Assembly (NCBI GenBank): GCA_023313575.1
Contig: JAJTTP010000007.1
Location: 2,046,001 to 2,110,000 of the forward strand
Origin: Eutypella sp. D-1
Lineage: Eukaryota > Ascomycota > Sordariomycetes > Xylariales > Diatrypaceae
Direction: 5' to 3'
DNA: 64,000 nt
Shown here: one piece after another, positions 1 through 12,825 of the stretch
Position numbering within the stretch: the stretch's first letter is position 1
Layout of the letters: each line of letters opens with the position of its first letter
Program-made: the position numbers and the translations under genes
Notes under the pieces: model-generated
What the model was told of the DNA's origin: nothing
The model's database searches: none
What the model saw: only the letters and a program-made list of their open reading frames with translations

Positions 1-1262
1 AGGGCTCGCGCCTCGATGCTCTGCCGGTTCTCGGCCTCCGCCTCATCCGGATCCGCAAAGGCGGAGTGGAGCGCCCGGCGAGCCACGTCCGTTCGCGAGT
101 CGAAGCACTTGATCAGCAAAACTTCATCGGGCTCTTGCTGGTACTTGAAGTACCACCGGTGCCCGGTACTTGGCCGAACCGTCCATGACTCGCTCCGGTA
201 CCCGGGGTAAATGATGGAGGCCGGGGCGAGGTCCTCGTCCGGCACCGATGCCGCGTCCGTCACCGCGAGCGGGTCTTTGTGGATCGTCTTAATGGGTCGC
301 CAGACCTGTCAATTTCATCTGTTAACTTCGGCCCTTCTTGCATTCGCCAATAGCTGGGAAAGCAATATATGCAAAGCGCTGAATCGGATTTCGCTGGCAG
401 TGCTTACATTAATGATTTGGTACCGCCGCTTGACCAGCTCGTCCGCCTCGTCCGGGAACAACCGCCTCAATAGTAGCTCGGCCCCGTCGTACGACTGATC
501 CACGTGCGCGCGCATAAGCGGCCCGCGCGAGTTTACATTCCCCTTTCCTAGGCTGTGCCAGTCTGACGGACCGTAACGTGTCCGGTGGTCGAAGAAGAAG
601 ACGCGAGATGCCCCGGTCCTGTCCCCGATATTAGTGCCCGAGGGCGTGACTGGAGACGAAGGAAAAAGAACGGAAACCGGTGTCGGCATCCCTTTCCCGA
701 CCAATTGCAACTTACACGTCCTTCAGCAACTGCTCGCACTCAGGGAAATACCGAGCCTTGACCTTTTCATCGTCTCGAAACTCGTCGAGCTCCTTCATCT
801 CGCTGGCGTGCCGGCGGAACTGGAACCCGTTTCGTTCGAGCGTGTAGGCGTCCTCCTCGCCCGTCACGTCGCGGACCACGAAGTTCTGATCCACGACGGG
901 TCGTTCGTTCGTCACCGTATCCCTATACGCGCGCACACGACACACCCGTTAGACCTCTAGACTTTCTTAAGTATAGATGGATAATTGAATTGAACGGCAC
1001 GTGGAAGCTACACGTACGAGGTCACGTTGATAGGCGGAGGCAGAGACCCATCGCCCGGATCTTTCCAATAGCGCATTGAGGCCGCTATGTCGTGGCGCTT
1101 ATCGCCGTTCTGCTGCTGTTGCTGCTCCTGCTTCTGCCCCGCGTTTTGGGCGTGGCTCTTCAGCGTGTCCGGACACGTCGTGGTCTGGTGCGGCTCCGGC
1201 TTCTCGCGCGGCTCCGACAGCATCGGCGGCCGCGACGTGATGAGCGCTGACATTCGTCCCAT
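1..1262 (-). CDS. CmcJ/AsaB-like oxidoreductase or tailoring enzyme (3' end missing)
   Basis: The model has four exons: 1262-1018, 922-716, 618-408 and 305-1 (continuing past the left edge). The introns (95, 97 and 102 bp) start GTACGT, GTAAGT and GTAAGC. The frame is continuous for about 322 residues. Motifs typical of the fungal CmcJ/AsaB/GA4-desaturase-like family (named after the cephamycin 7-alpha-methoxylase P8 chain) appear in order: LLKDVTGASRVFFFDH, MRAHVDQSYDGAELLL, YQIINVWRPIKTIHKDPLAV, SWTVRPSTGHRWYFKYQ, EVLLIKCFDSR and, at the edge, RQSIEARA. That last motif normally lies a few residues before the C terminus, so little is lost. The N terminus carries a Gln-rich stretch. Two in-frame ATGs (1262, 1253) are possible starts. 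Family members act in secondary metabolism such as aspergillic acid (AsaB), but the substrate cannot be read from sequence. No cluster partner is visible here. Confidence 0.85.
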
Positions 1263-3610
1263 CGTCCTGTCTTGTCCTGTCCCTGCCTATTCTGCTCTGT
1301 TTTGCTCGTTTCGACTTGTCTCGCACTGCACTGACCGCATACACACCTACACAACCAGCTTCGATCTCTTCACTTTTTTCTTCTTTCTTTTCCTGGTTTT
1401 CAAGGTTTCGTTCTTCGACAATTTCGTAGACTAGATAGAGATGATCACTCGTCACGTCACCGAGAATAAATAGATACGGGTCGTCAAAAATTAAGGTGTG
1501 GTTTCGGCACGGTGAATTCGATGGTTATGTCTTCTCTGTGCGCACGTGTTCTTTCTACGTTTCCCTTTTTACCCCCCCCCCCCGCCGATGGACCGTTGCT
1601 ACCTCGAGCGGATATATATGTGCGTACGTACTAATACAATATGCACCAGGAGCTATTACGTAGATTATTAGCCCATGAAATCCATTGGAGGCCCAGCCCC
1701 GGCCCGGGTATTAGGTACATTACATTTTCATTTTGACCTCCATATATATAAGTATGCAAGTATTAATAGGTATGTGGCTAAGCCGCTATTATATGATATA
1801 TGATGTGACGAGAAGAAGCCCACCGCCCCCTTGCACCCGGTCCTTTTATCCATGAAGGTCTAGGTTCATCCAGGACCCGGGGCCCGGCTATGCGGGGTGC
1901 GGCGGGCCCTGATTGGCGGGAAGAAATACTCACGGCGAGCATACATACATACCTAAGTACAATGCATATATCCCCAGGTAGATAGATGGCTGCTTGTGTA
2001 CGGAATGTAGGCGAGAAGCAAGCCATACACGGCTGCGACTTCGTATCGGGGATTGGGTAAGTCTATCCTGTGTACTTATAGCTTAACCCATGAATTTCAT
2101 TAGTAGGCCGGGGCCCACCTCATCATCTTGAACTTTTGCCGGCTGAATGCAGAGCATAGTATATACGTAGGTAGCCAGTTCAACCCAGTCTACAGAAACC
2201 CCTGGCCTTCCCCCCCCAAGTATTATGGCAATGGCATGATTCTGAAGTGGCGAGGGGTGGTTCCCATGCCTCACGTAAGGTATGTACGTATTAACGTATG
2301 TATTGAATAAAATGAAAACGCATTGCCGGGATTAGGGGGCAAACAAGACACCGGTCGGATTTATGTTCAATCGAAAGAGGGCGCACGCTGGACTCGACAG
2401 ATTCCGCTGACACCTTACCCTTCAAGGTCCATCATGGTCATGGCTAGCCGGCTAGGCCAAGTACCTTAGCAGCCTTGGCCCGATGCTGCTTTTACCTAAG
2501 CCCGTGGTCTTGACCGGCCAATCGCGACACGGAGGGGTACATGGTAACGTAAGGGAAAAGGGGGTGGGGGAGGGCGGTTGGAAAAAGAGAAGAAGAAAAG
2601 AAAAAAAGGCATTCTTCAGTTCGATCTCGCTTTCTGCGTGAAGCGGAGAGAGAGAGAGAGAGAGGGCCCGGTTCTACGTAAAACCCAACCCGATACGAAA
2701 CATGATCGTTTGGATTGCCAACTTTTTTGCCTTCACCTCGTACTTATTTATACATACTTTGTAAATATTTCGAAATGCGATGTCAATACAATGCCAATGT
2801 AAAGGAACGCAGAAGCAGACGTACTTATCTATCCATGTGGGATGAAGTCAACATTCCCTCCGGTCTACCGAGCCGGGCCCGGGTGGAGACATACATAGGT
2901 ATATACGCACAATGTATAGCTTACCTAAACCGCGCCTCCCCGCCTCCCCTTTTCTTTTTTCCAAATACCATCATTTGTCCCAGCTTCTTCTTCTAGCTTC
3001 TCCCCCGTTGGCGGTGCAGTGTCTGAACTCCCGTCCGATCGTTGCTCCCGTGCCGGGGACCGGGACTTTGGGTTAGTTTAGCTGGTAGCTGGTTAGCTGG
3101 CTTGGAAAAGGGGACGGATGACGTTCGAAGAGGAGGCTAAGGCCCCCCCTCCTGGGGAAAGCCGACAGATGATACGAACCTTGCGTCGTGCCTCCGTGAT
3201 AATAGCCTCACCTCGGGCATCCGTCGTGAATAATTGTGTTCGCGTGACCCTGGGGTGTTGAAGAGTTTAGAAGGTTATTTATTGTTCATGCGTGCAGTTA
3301 GGTCTTCCCAGGGAGGGGGTTACGAGAACCACGGGACTCTGACTACTAGAGATACCAAAAGGGCATTTTTCGAACTTGAAAAGGTCCTATGTGTATTTTT
3401 TTTTTCTTTTTTGCTCGGGCCGGAGTCCCATACCGTTTGGCTGACTGGCGGCGCGGGATGAAACTGGGATGAATGAATGGATGGGATCTCAAGTACGCCG
3501 GGCCGGACTTATATATAGTGTTTCTTCTCGCCGTATGCGGCAGACACCAAAGAAAAACAAACTTAACTTCCTCACCGAGTGCACTGCACATGTATCCCGT
3601 CCTGGTATCT

Positions 3611-3627
3611 CCCCCCCCCCCCCCCCC
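3611..3627. repeat. Poly-C tract (17 C)
   Basis: An uninterrupted run of 17 C in intergenic DNA. Its length is likely polymorphic or error-prone in sequencing. Confidence 0.9.
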
Positions 3628-3701
3628 GAGAACAGAAAGGGCGAGCGAAGATCATAGGACCTTGACCCAAGAAGTGTTTTTAGGCACCCTATCCTGTCGT
3701 C

Positions 3702-3724
3702 GTGTGTGTGTGTGTGTGTGTGTG
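3702..3724. repeat. (GT)n microsatellite
   Basis: About eleven and a half GT units without interruption, in intergenic DNA between the CmcJ-like gene and cct6. Confidence 0.9.
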
Positions 3725-4432
3725 AGTGTGATATGTACGATATCAAATATCAGCCCCACCACGACCCGCTCGCTCGCCTTCGCAGGACTGACGAGGCAGG
3801 ACGGGAATCGCCATTCGGCGGCGTGTTAGGTGTGCTCTATTATCCGCATAGGCTTCTACGTAAGTAAGGCAGACAAATGGGGCCTCATTCTCTCTTTCAA
3901 GGGGTGTGTGTGTGATTCGTCGTATATGAGAAGAAGAGAAAAGAAAAATGCTCTAGTCTGATGGACAACATAATTACAGTATCAATAGACCGATTCCCCC
4001 CTAGTGTAGGCTGCTCCGCGGCAAGTTAGTGATAGAGGCCTGTAGTATATACACGGGATTCCTTTTTCTCTTCTTCTTTTCCTTGACGGGGAAATCAAGC
4101 TCTTTTCCATGTGGTCTGTCCGCCATACCGTTCAATTTGTCTACCAAGATACCATGTTATTCATCGTAGGTCATAGCATAGCACTCTCCTCGTATATACT
4201 AGTAGTATCACGCACACAATCCGACTTCTATGGGTGGGAATAGAACAAGAGAAAGAAAGGGGTGCTACTGCCACGTCCCTGGTCGCATCGCATTGGTGGC
4301 TATCTATCTATGCACAGGCCTCGACAGCGTACTCTCTAGCTCCCCGCAATTTTTTTCGACGTAGCACTCCCCATGTCCCGCCTGTGAACTACATCACTTT
4401 TTCCGTTCCCGGCACGTCACGTCACTCCTCCC

Positions 4433-6398
4433 TCACGAGTCGGGACCGTCCATGCCGGGGCCGGGACCGCCCTGCCGGCCCATCTGGCGGGCCTTGAGCA
4501 TCTCGTCGCAGAGCAGCAGGTTGGACGCGATGCTCGAGGATGAGGCGACGGAGTTCCGCAGCACGCGGAACGAGTCGTAGACGCCTTCGAGCGACGGGTC
4601 CATCGGCTCCCCGCTGTTCAGGTCCAGGCCCACCACGTTGCCCTCGGCGTACTCGTCCTGGAGAGCCGCCACTGTGCGAGGGTTCATACGAAGTTAGTAT
4701 ATGGGCAGAGAACATACCGGAGTTGGGCTTGACTAATTGGGGGAAGGGGAAGGCAGGGGGACGGGACTCACGGGCATCCTGGATATCGTGGCCGGCGTTG
4801 GCAGCGAGGGTCTTGGGGATAATGAGCAAGGCATCGGCAAAGGCATCAACGCCCCACTTGGCCTTGCCCTTGACGGTCTTCTTGAAGGCGTCGCTCTTGA
4901 GATGGGCGGCGCAGGCGACCTGGAAGGCGCCGCCGCCGGGGACGACGCTCTTATCGACGATCATGTTGTAGACGCTGCGCAGGCCGTCGCGGACGGCGTC
5001 GGAGATCTGGGTGATGGTGTGGGCGTTGGGGCCCTTGATCATGAGGGTGACGGACTTGGGATCGCGGACCTCCTCGATGAAAGTGTACTTCTCCTCGCCG
5101 AGCTGCTGTTCGTAGACGAGGCCGGCCCAGCCGAGGACGTCGGGGGTCAGGTCGTCGACGCTGTTCTGGGCGACGCCGCCGCAGATGAGCTGCAGGCGCT
5201 CCATGTTGCGGCGCTTGGCGCGACGCAGGGCGAAGATGCCGTTCTTAGCCAGGACGTCGAGGGAGAGCGGGTCGATGCCCTTCTGGTTGACGACGACGAA
5301 GGACTTCTTGGGGTCGCCGCCGCAGACCTCGTTCTTGAGCTCGACGATGCGCTTCAACTTGGCGTCGACGAAGCGGCGCTCGCTCTCGACCAGCTTCTCG
5401 CGCTGCTCAGCGCTCGAGTAGAAGAAGCCCGAGTTGATCTCGGACTTCTCGTACTCGAGACTCACGTTCATGGTCAGGATGTGGGCGTTCTCGAGGCGCT
5501 TGGGCATGTCGGGGTGGCGGGCGCCGTGGTCGAGGGCCAGGCCACGGATCAGCTGGGTGTCGGAGGCGGTGCGGTGCTGCATCTTCATGATCTCCACCAT
5601 GTGCAGGTCGGGCTTCGCGGGGGCCTGGTAGATGGCCAGAACGGAATCGACGATGTCGGGAGTCAGCTTCTTGGCCAGGGTGGCGTTGAGCTTGGTGGAC
5701 AGGGAGGTACGGGCGACGGAGAGGAGAAGTTCCCGGTCAACCTCCTTAGGCAGCTTGAAGGAATCGAGGAATTTCAGGGACTCGTTCTTGGCGATTTCAA
5801 AGCCTTCGGTGATGATGCGCGGATGTAGACCCTCGGAGATATATCTGTCTGCCTGCTTGAGGAGCTCGCCGACTAACAGGACTACGGAGGTTGTGCCATC
5901 ACCACATATGTCGTCCTGTGCAGTGGCTGCTCTGGCGATCATAACGGCGGTGGGGTTCTGAATTTGCATCTCTCTCAATAATACGTTTCCGTCCTTGGTG
6001 AGTTTTATCTAGTAAAACGGAGTCAGATCGGTAATCGTAATCATCGTGATGCTTTGGATACGCGTATGGGATTTGTTTTTACCTGTCCGGAACCATCCAC
6101 CAACCTACAGACAACAGACAACACGTTAGCTGGATTCTATACAGGACAGACAGATATATATAGATATATAATGACGTACATTTTTATCGTCCCCAGAGGA
6201 CCCAGGTTGGACTTCAAGACATCTTGCAGACCCTCACCAGCGCTGATGTTGACCTTCAAAGCTTCACCCCGCCGCTATACATTCATGATTTATCGTCAGT
6301 CCAGCCCGTTATAATGACGAGGATGTGGTGTTTATTTATAAAGGGACATGACATACCCGGGATTCGGCCTTGGGGTTGAGAAGCTGTGCAGCTGACAT
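4433..6398 (-). CDS. cct6: T-complex protein 1 subunit zeta (CCT6)
   Basis: Subunit of the cytosolic TRiC/CCT chaperonin, which folds actin, tubulin and other proteins in an ATP-dependent double ring. The model has five exons: 6398-6357, 6274-6180, 6104-6083, 6008-4772 and 4671-4433. The introns are 82, 75, 74 and 100 bp, and the product is 544 residues, the usual size for the subunit. It starts [15 protein letters not shown] and shows the chaperonin motifs LTKDG (residues 57-60), GDGTT (89-93, ATP phosphate binding), VVPGGGAFQ and [11 protein letters not shown], ending GPGMDGPDS. Exon 3 is only 22 nt and encodes LVDGSGQ. The loop usually written LGP(K/R)G reads LGPLG here (residues 38-42). 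This may be normal in filamentous fungi. The identification is firm. Confidence 0.96.
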
Positions 6399-6840
6399 GG
6401 CGTCGTGGTATTATTTATGGCGTCGGTAATAAAGAAAAGGCTCGGTTCAACCTTTCTTCGTTGCGTCGGGTGTTGTCGTGTGTGTGTGTGTATTAATTTG
6501 TGTTGGGTATGGGAGTAGTCTATAACAACTAAATAGGTAGTCTCTCTATATACACCTGAATGATGATTAAATCTAATGGAAAGCCTTAGTCTAGGAAGTT
6601 AGGTAGGGAAAGATACCGCAATATGGTATCGAGCTACCCATAGCCTAGTGGGTCATCCCCAATCTTGAACTTTTTTTGCGGTGGTAGCAGAGCTCCCCCC
6701 CAGTAAGCCCAGCTCCCACCACCCTACCGTACCTAGTACCTACTGAAATGCCCCGCACTTATCCTATCTTGTATCTTTTATCAGCTTTCCTTATCTTAGT
6801 AGCTCCCATTTATGCTGCTACAGTAGCTCTAAGCAGGCGC
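6399..6840. other. Intergenic transition, presumed cct6 upstream region
   Basis: This 440-bp stretch lies between the cct6 start and the first repeat. It contains a short (GT)n run near 6,478 and nothing gene-like. Composition is still normal, and the fall to an AT-rich state begins only near 6,960. Confidence 0.5.
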
Positions 6841-6990
6841 AAGTGTCGTAACCAGTATGTGGGCCCTTTTAAGCCCACCCTGGCCACTTATAAAAGGGAG
6901 CACCCGGGGCTAGGTTAAGCAGATTTTTTTTCTTTTTTTAAAGCTGTAAACGGGCCTTTTTAAACCTTTAAATATACGCATTTTTTATTA
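6841..6990. repeat. Direct repeat at left edge of AT-rich block 1
   Basis: This segment has a second copy in the same orientation at about 15,400-15,460 plus 15,894-15,980, where it is split by a solo LTR. Shared landmarks are a block ending TTATAAAA, the block ACCCGGGG, and the run AAAGCTGTAAAC followed by CCTTTAAATATACGCA. The left copy is almost unmutated up to about 6,960. It may be the terminal repeat of an older element enclosing the whole block, or an unrelated dispersed repeat. Confidence 0.6.
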
Positions 6991-7262
6991 CGATAATAAT
7001 AAGTTTTAAAATCCGTATTTTACAGCTTTTTTAAAATATTTATAAATTTAAATTAATTTAATATTATGATTTTTTATTTATTTATTACTTTAATTTTTTT
7101 ATTAATATTTTTAAGTTTTTTTTTATTAATAACTTAATAAAAAAAAAGTAAAAAAAATAATAATTACGGGATAAAATATTATAAATATAATATACCGTAA
7201 ATATTATATTAATATTAAAAGTAATAAATTATTTAAGTTATATAAACTATTTAATTTATAAT

Positions 7263-7677
7263 TATAACGGCTGGTCTATTCCTAACTATTAGCCTAATCG
7301 AGGGATTTATGTTAATAAAAGTGCTAGGGGTTTTAAGCAATAAATAGTTACGTTTAATAATAATAAAAAAAAAGGTGTTTTAAATAATTAAGTTATATTA
7401 TAAGTTAGTAAATTTAAAGATTATTTAAAAAAAAGGTAATAAACATAGCTATATATTATTTATATTTTTTATTTTTAATATTAAAATATATAATTATATT
7501 AAATCTTTAAATCGTAACGGATTTAATTAATACTTTTAGATTTATAAATTATAACGGATCTATATATAGCTTTTTTTATAACTTATTAAATATGGCTGGC
7601 TTACGTTTTTATTTTTCCGGCAATACCGTTAATAAATAAGGTTATTAACTTTTATTTAATTTAATCAGGTTATAACA
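7263..7677 (-). repeat. 3' LTR of copy A
   Basis: 415 bp, equal in length to the partner at 12826-13240. On the + strand it starts TATAACGGCTGG (original TG now TA) and ends TTATAACA. It carries the A-type U3 and is heavily C-to-T/G-to-A mutated. Confidence 0.9.
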
Positions 7678-8354
7678 CGATTTTTCTTTTTTTAAGGTTT
7701 TTATTTTTAAAACCTGATTTCCGTGTTTTTATTTATTTTTTATAAGTTTTTTCCGTTTTTATATTTTTTATCTTTTTATTATAACTAATTATATTTTTAA
7801 ATCTTATTACCGTTTTAATTAACGGGATAATTATAAAGCTTTTACTTTTTATATTTTATTTTTTAATTTCGAAATTATGCCTTATTTTTTTTATTTTTAT
7901 CGTAAAAAGTAATACGTAATATCCGAAAGCTTTATTTATTATTAAAATTGCATTTTATATAAACGGTAATACGATAATTTAAGGATTTTAATTAATTTTT
8001 TTTAAAATATTATTTACGAATAAAATTATTTAAAACGTAAAAAGGCGTTAACCGAGGAGTAACTTTTTAATTTTTAAAAGGAGATAAATAAAGTTATTAC
8101 ATGTTTTTAACGTTTTCGAAAATTATAAAAGTTTTTTCGATATCGTAAGAAAAAAATGGTTTATCGTAATTTTTAATTTTTAAAAAAGTTAAAAAGTTTA
8201 AAGGAAAAAAAGCGTCGGGCGGAAAATACGCGTTTTATAAGGTTTATTAAAACGTCGGTAAATTTTAAGGTTATTTCGGATTTTAATTAATTTAAAATAA
8301 ATATATCTGGTGATTTTAATTAAAATATTATTTTTATTAACGTTTTTATCGGCG

Positions 8355-8545
8355 TTAATAAAAATTTTTTAAAAAGCGTTAAGCGTTTATTAAATAGTTA
8401 ACGGGTTTTTATATATTTTCGGAGTTATTATATCCTTTTTATTTAACTTTATATTTTATTCGTCCATTTTTTATTTATATGTTTAAGATTTTCTCCGTTT
8501 CGTATTTATTTATTTTTATTTCGATATCGTTTTATCTTATTTTTA
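8355..8545 (-). pseudogene. Chromodomain remnant of copy A
   Basis: The minus-strand frame reads KINKYETEKILNI, then GRIKYKVK-stop-KGYNNSENI-stop-KPVNYLINA. This is the chromodomain that follows integrase in fungal chromoviruses. Both conserved Trp codons are TAA, as expected when TGG is mutated by RIP. Confidence 0.85.
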
Positions 8546-11500
8546 TAACGTTTATATCCGTTACGTTTTCGAATAAAGAAACGTAAAAAGTTAAATAAAT
8601 CCTAATTTTTAATAATAGGTTTAATTCGTAATTTTTTTTAATATTTTCTTAATAACTGGGTACGGTCCGATATATTTATAATCAAGTTTTTTATTAAGTT
8701 ATTTTATCGTAATATTTTTTATAACTAAATAAACCATATTTCTTTCCGAAAAGGTTAATCTTTTTAACCTTTTTTAATTATAATATTAACTTATTCGTTA
8801 ACGTATAAATTCGAGTTTTGCTTTTATTCTTTTATATAATTATTTAAGTTATTCCGATATTAATATAATTTTAATATTATCTGGTCCTTTTTTATAAGCA
8901 TTTCGGTAAATGTTCGGGGTAAATCCGAAATTAACGTTAATAAATATTATCCGTATATTTTTATAATAAGTTATATTATAAGCTAATTATGTAATAAATA
9001 ACTATTTTATTTAATTATTTTATTTATAATTAATATATTATCGAAAATAGGTTTTTAATATTTAATTAATTCGTTTTATTTATCCGTTTACTTAAAGTTT
9101 AAAAGCTATCGTAAACTTAGGGTTTAATCTTAATTTTATTATAAAATTTTGCCAAAATTTCGATATAAATATTATTCTTTTATCGGAAATAATTTCGAAT
9201 ATAAAGCCGTATATTATTATAATATATTATAAAAAGATATATGCTATTTACTTTATATTAATATTTTTATTATATAGGATAAAATAAAAAAACTTTATAA
9301 ATCGGTTAATAATTATAAATATATTATTATAGCCGTTATATGTTATTAAATCTTTTAATATCGGTAATTTAATAATAAAATTAAATGTGATAAACTTTTA
9401 TAATTATTTATTAATTAATAATAGTTATAATTTTTTATAAGGTTTATATTATTTTGTTTTAGTTTTTCCATATATATTATATCGTCGTCGTATTTATTAT
9501 ATTATTAATTTTATTTTATCGAATATATAAATCCGTTATAATCGTTTAAAAAGTTTATGGTTTCCCGGGTATCCGTATAAAAGATGTTTATAAATCTTTT
9601 ATATTAACTGTTCCTGTAATTTTTATGGTATTTATAACTTTTTTATTTATTTTTTTATTAATAATTCGTTATTATGTTATTTAATTTACTTATATAAATT
9701 ATTTTAAATAATTTTAATAACAGCTATTTATTATTATTTTAGGTATCTTTTTAACGTTTATCGGAATACCGCGTATTTAATTAGTATATACTTTTCTTTT
9801 ATAATAAGCTGCTTATTAATAACATCTGTTTATCCGTTTTTTAATCCTTTTTTATAAATAATAATATAATCGAATTTTATAAAATATTTAGCGTATCGTA
9901 ACTGTTTTCCGCTAAAGGTTTAAATAGTAAAAAAGTATATAATGTTTTTATGGTCGGTATAAACCTTAATTTAATGCATATTTTTTATAAGGTAATATTT
10001 AAATTCCTTAAATACGTTAACGATAATAAGAAATTCCTTATCGTAAATTAAATAATTAAGTTCGGTTTTAATAAGTTTATAAAAATAAAATGCGATAAGG
10101 TATAATTTTTTTTTTTTATCTCGTTATTTAATTTATGTTCCGAAAACGTAATTCGAAACATTGGTTTTTAACTTAACGGGTTTTTTAAAATTATATATAA
10201 TAAATATTAATTCGTTAATAATAACGTTTTTTAGTTTTTTAAAAGATTTATTTAATTTATTAATTTATATAAACCGTTTATCCTTTTTTATTAATTCCGT
10301 AAAAGGTATTATAATATATTTAAATCGTTATATAAACTTCTGATAATAATTTATTAAGCCGAAAAAAGCTTATATTTTTTTTATATTAATAAATACCTTT
10401 TAATTTTTAATAATTATAATTTTTTTAAGGTTTATTTTAATATGTTTAAAAGTGATAATATATCCGAAAAATTCCACTTTTTATATATAAAATATATTTT
10501 TTTCGGGTTTTATTAATAAGTTAACGTTTTATAATATTTATAATATTTTATGTATATGTTTTTTATGCTATTTTTTTAATTCCGAATAAATAAGGATATC
10601 GTTAAAATAATAAATAACGAAAACATTAAGATATTTTTATAAAACGTGGTTAATTATGTGTTAAAACGATGTTAATATATTAATTAATCCGAAAAGCATA
10701 ATTAAATACTTAAATAGGCCGTACTTTATTCTAAAGGCTATTTTCCATTCGTTTCCGGGTTTAATTCTGATGTGGTAATACCCATCCTTAAGATTTAAGG
10801 TGGTAAACCATTTGGCTCCGTTATCCACTATAGCGGTATACCAGTTATCCTTAACCTTTATTCGTACTATAATGTATCCGTATTGTTTTTAGGTTTTTAA
10901 AATAGCTTATAAATATCGTATTACGTTTTTAGGCTTTAAGATACCGTTTTATGGCCTTAATATAAACGGTTTTACCATTTTAAATTTTTACCGTAAATTT
11001 ATATAGCGTTATATAAGTTATTATAAAGTTTTTCCTTATTAAATTTTTTTTATGCATATAATTATTTTTTTACCTTTAAATCTTTATAAAAATATTTAAA
11101 GTTAATTTTATTAAAAGTTATTTTTTTTAGCAAATTTTTAAACATATATAGATCGGCATTTAATAACTTATTTTTTTAATATCGGATTTTGTGTTTTTAT
11201 TATTTAATCTCGTTCCGGATCCTTATAGCTTTTAACGTTTAATATATATATTTATTATAATGGCATATTTAATATCCTCCGGGGTAAAATATCTTTTTTA
11301 ATTATTCTTATTCGTACGGTATACGGTTATAATAACGCCGAATTTTTTTATACTATCGTTAATCGGTTTCGTCTTTTTTTTATTATAAAAAATCGAATCC
11401 TTTTTTAACCATTTATCTGATTCGGTTAATAATACCGATTTTTTATTCCTTATGCCAGTAATATTCGTATTTTCGATAATTAACGGGATGTTTTAAAAAA

Positions 11501-12825
11501 TGTAATATCCGAGTTTGGATTTTTTAATTAATAAACTTATCTTAATTACGAAGCTATTATAAATAAATTTTAAATCGTTATTTTTTAAAACGTTATTAAA
11601 ATTATTTAATGTAAATGTTATATATTTCTTATAGTTTATAATTTTATTATTTTTTAAACCAATTAATTAATTATTTTATTTTTTCTTTTTTTACGAAATA
11701 GGTTTTTACGAAAGCTTTTTTTTTATCGTTATTAAAGTATTTATTTTATTATTATTAACGTTATTGTTTTATTATAGCTTAAGTTAATTATTTAGCTTTT
11801 TATAATTTTTATTAATGGATATTATTATTTAAATATGCGTAACGGATTATTCCGAGCGTTTTTCCACCGGCAAAAGGTTATTCCTTTTCGGGCACGGGTT
11901 TTTAATTTATATTCCGTTTAAATCCTTTATATTCTTTTTTAAAATATCTTATTTTATTATAATTATAGCATTTAATTTATTACTTATTTTTTAATATCAT
12001 ATTAAATAATATAAATCCTAATGCCGTCCCGTAAAATATATCGGTAAGTTTTTAATTTTAATTTTTATTATTTTAATATCCTTTAAATCTTTTAAATATA
12101 TAATATCCTTTTTTCTCTTAATATCGTTTAAATTATTTATTATCGATTTTAATTATTAAGGTAATAAATTTATCGAAAATACCTGGTTTATTTTACGTAA
12201 TGATTTTATTTTTAACTAAATTTTTAAATTTTCGATAAAACGTGTCGATAAAAGATTTATTATCGACTTAATTTATTTTAGCAATAAGTTACTTAAATTA
12301 CGCGGTATACGTATAAGTTACCTTTTTCTATTTAAAGATTAAAAGTTATTACGTAACGGCTCGGGCTTTATCCGGATTTCCGTAATTAACTTTTACCTTT
12401 TTTTTAAAATTTTTATATTTTTCGAAAAAACGTTTAGTTTTTATAAATCTTTTTTTTTTTTTTTACTTTTACGAAAGCATTTAAAATAAGTTTAAATTAT
12501 TAAATTATCCCCCCGGTAAAATATAATATAATATTAAAAATTTTATTAATTTCCGTAATATGTATATAACGTTATTAATATAAATAAGTTACGGTTATAA
12601 TAAAAAAAAGTTATACGGAGGTAATGTTATTATAAGGTTTAGGTTTTTTAAGCTTAAATTTAACGGGTATAACCTTTTAATTCGTAAATATAGTTACCGT
12701 TTACTCGATTTATTCGATTCGTTTAAGTAATTATTAAATAATTTATTAAAAATTTTAGCTTAAAAAAGATATAATATCGGATATTGCTTAAAGTTAATAA
12801 TATTATTAAATAAAAGCTTATAACG

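Larger units (their letters stand above)
1263..4432. other. Intergenic region, no gene seen
   Basis: This 3.2-kb stretch lies between the starts of the CmcJ-like gene and the end of cct6. Only short open frames occur, without splice-linked coding patterns. It holds simple repeats: C12 at 1572-1583, (GA)n at 2646-2664, C17 at 3611-3627 and (GT)n at 3702-3724. The sequence just upstream of 1262 is pyrimidine-rich on the + strand. Two loosely similar GC-rich blocks lie near 1,675 and 2,090 (both contain CCCATGAA followed by GGCC-rich sequence). No RNA gene was recognised. Confidence 0.6.

Noticed and set aside
1099..1455. Overlapping frames around the start of the CmcJ-like gene
   Set aside because: They overlap exon 1 in other frames. 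The spliced CmcJ model explains this DNA.
4737..5828. 363-codon open frame antisense to cct6
   Set aside because: It mirrors the high-GC third-position bias of cct6 on the other strand. Its composition is Leu/Gly/Val/Asp-rich as expected for such a shadow, and no family motif is seen.
10161..10343. 60-codon + strand frame, and its homologue at 46,624-46,812
   Set aside because: The two frames resemble each other only because they are the antisense of the same pol region in copies A and B.
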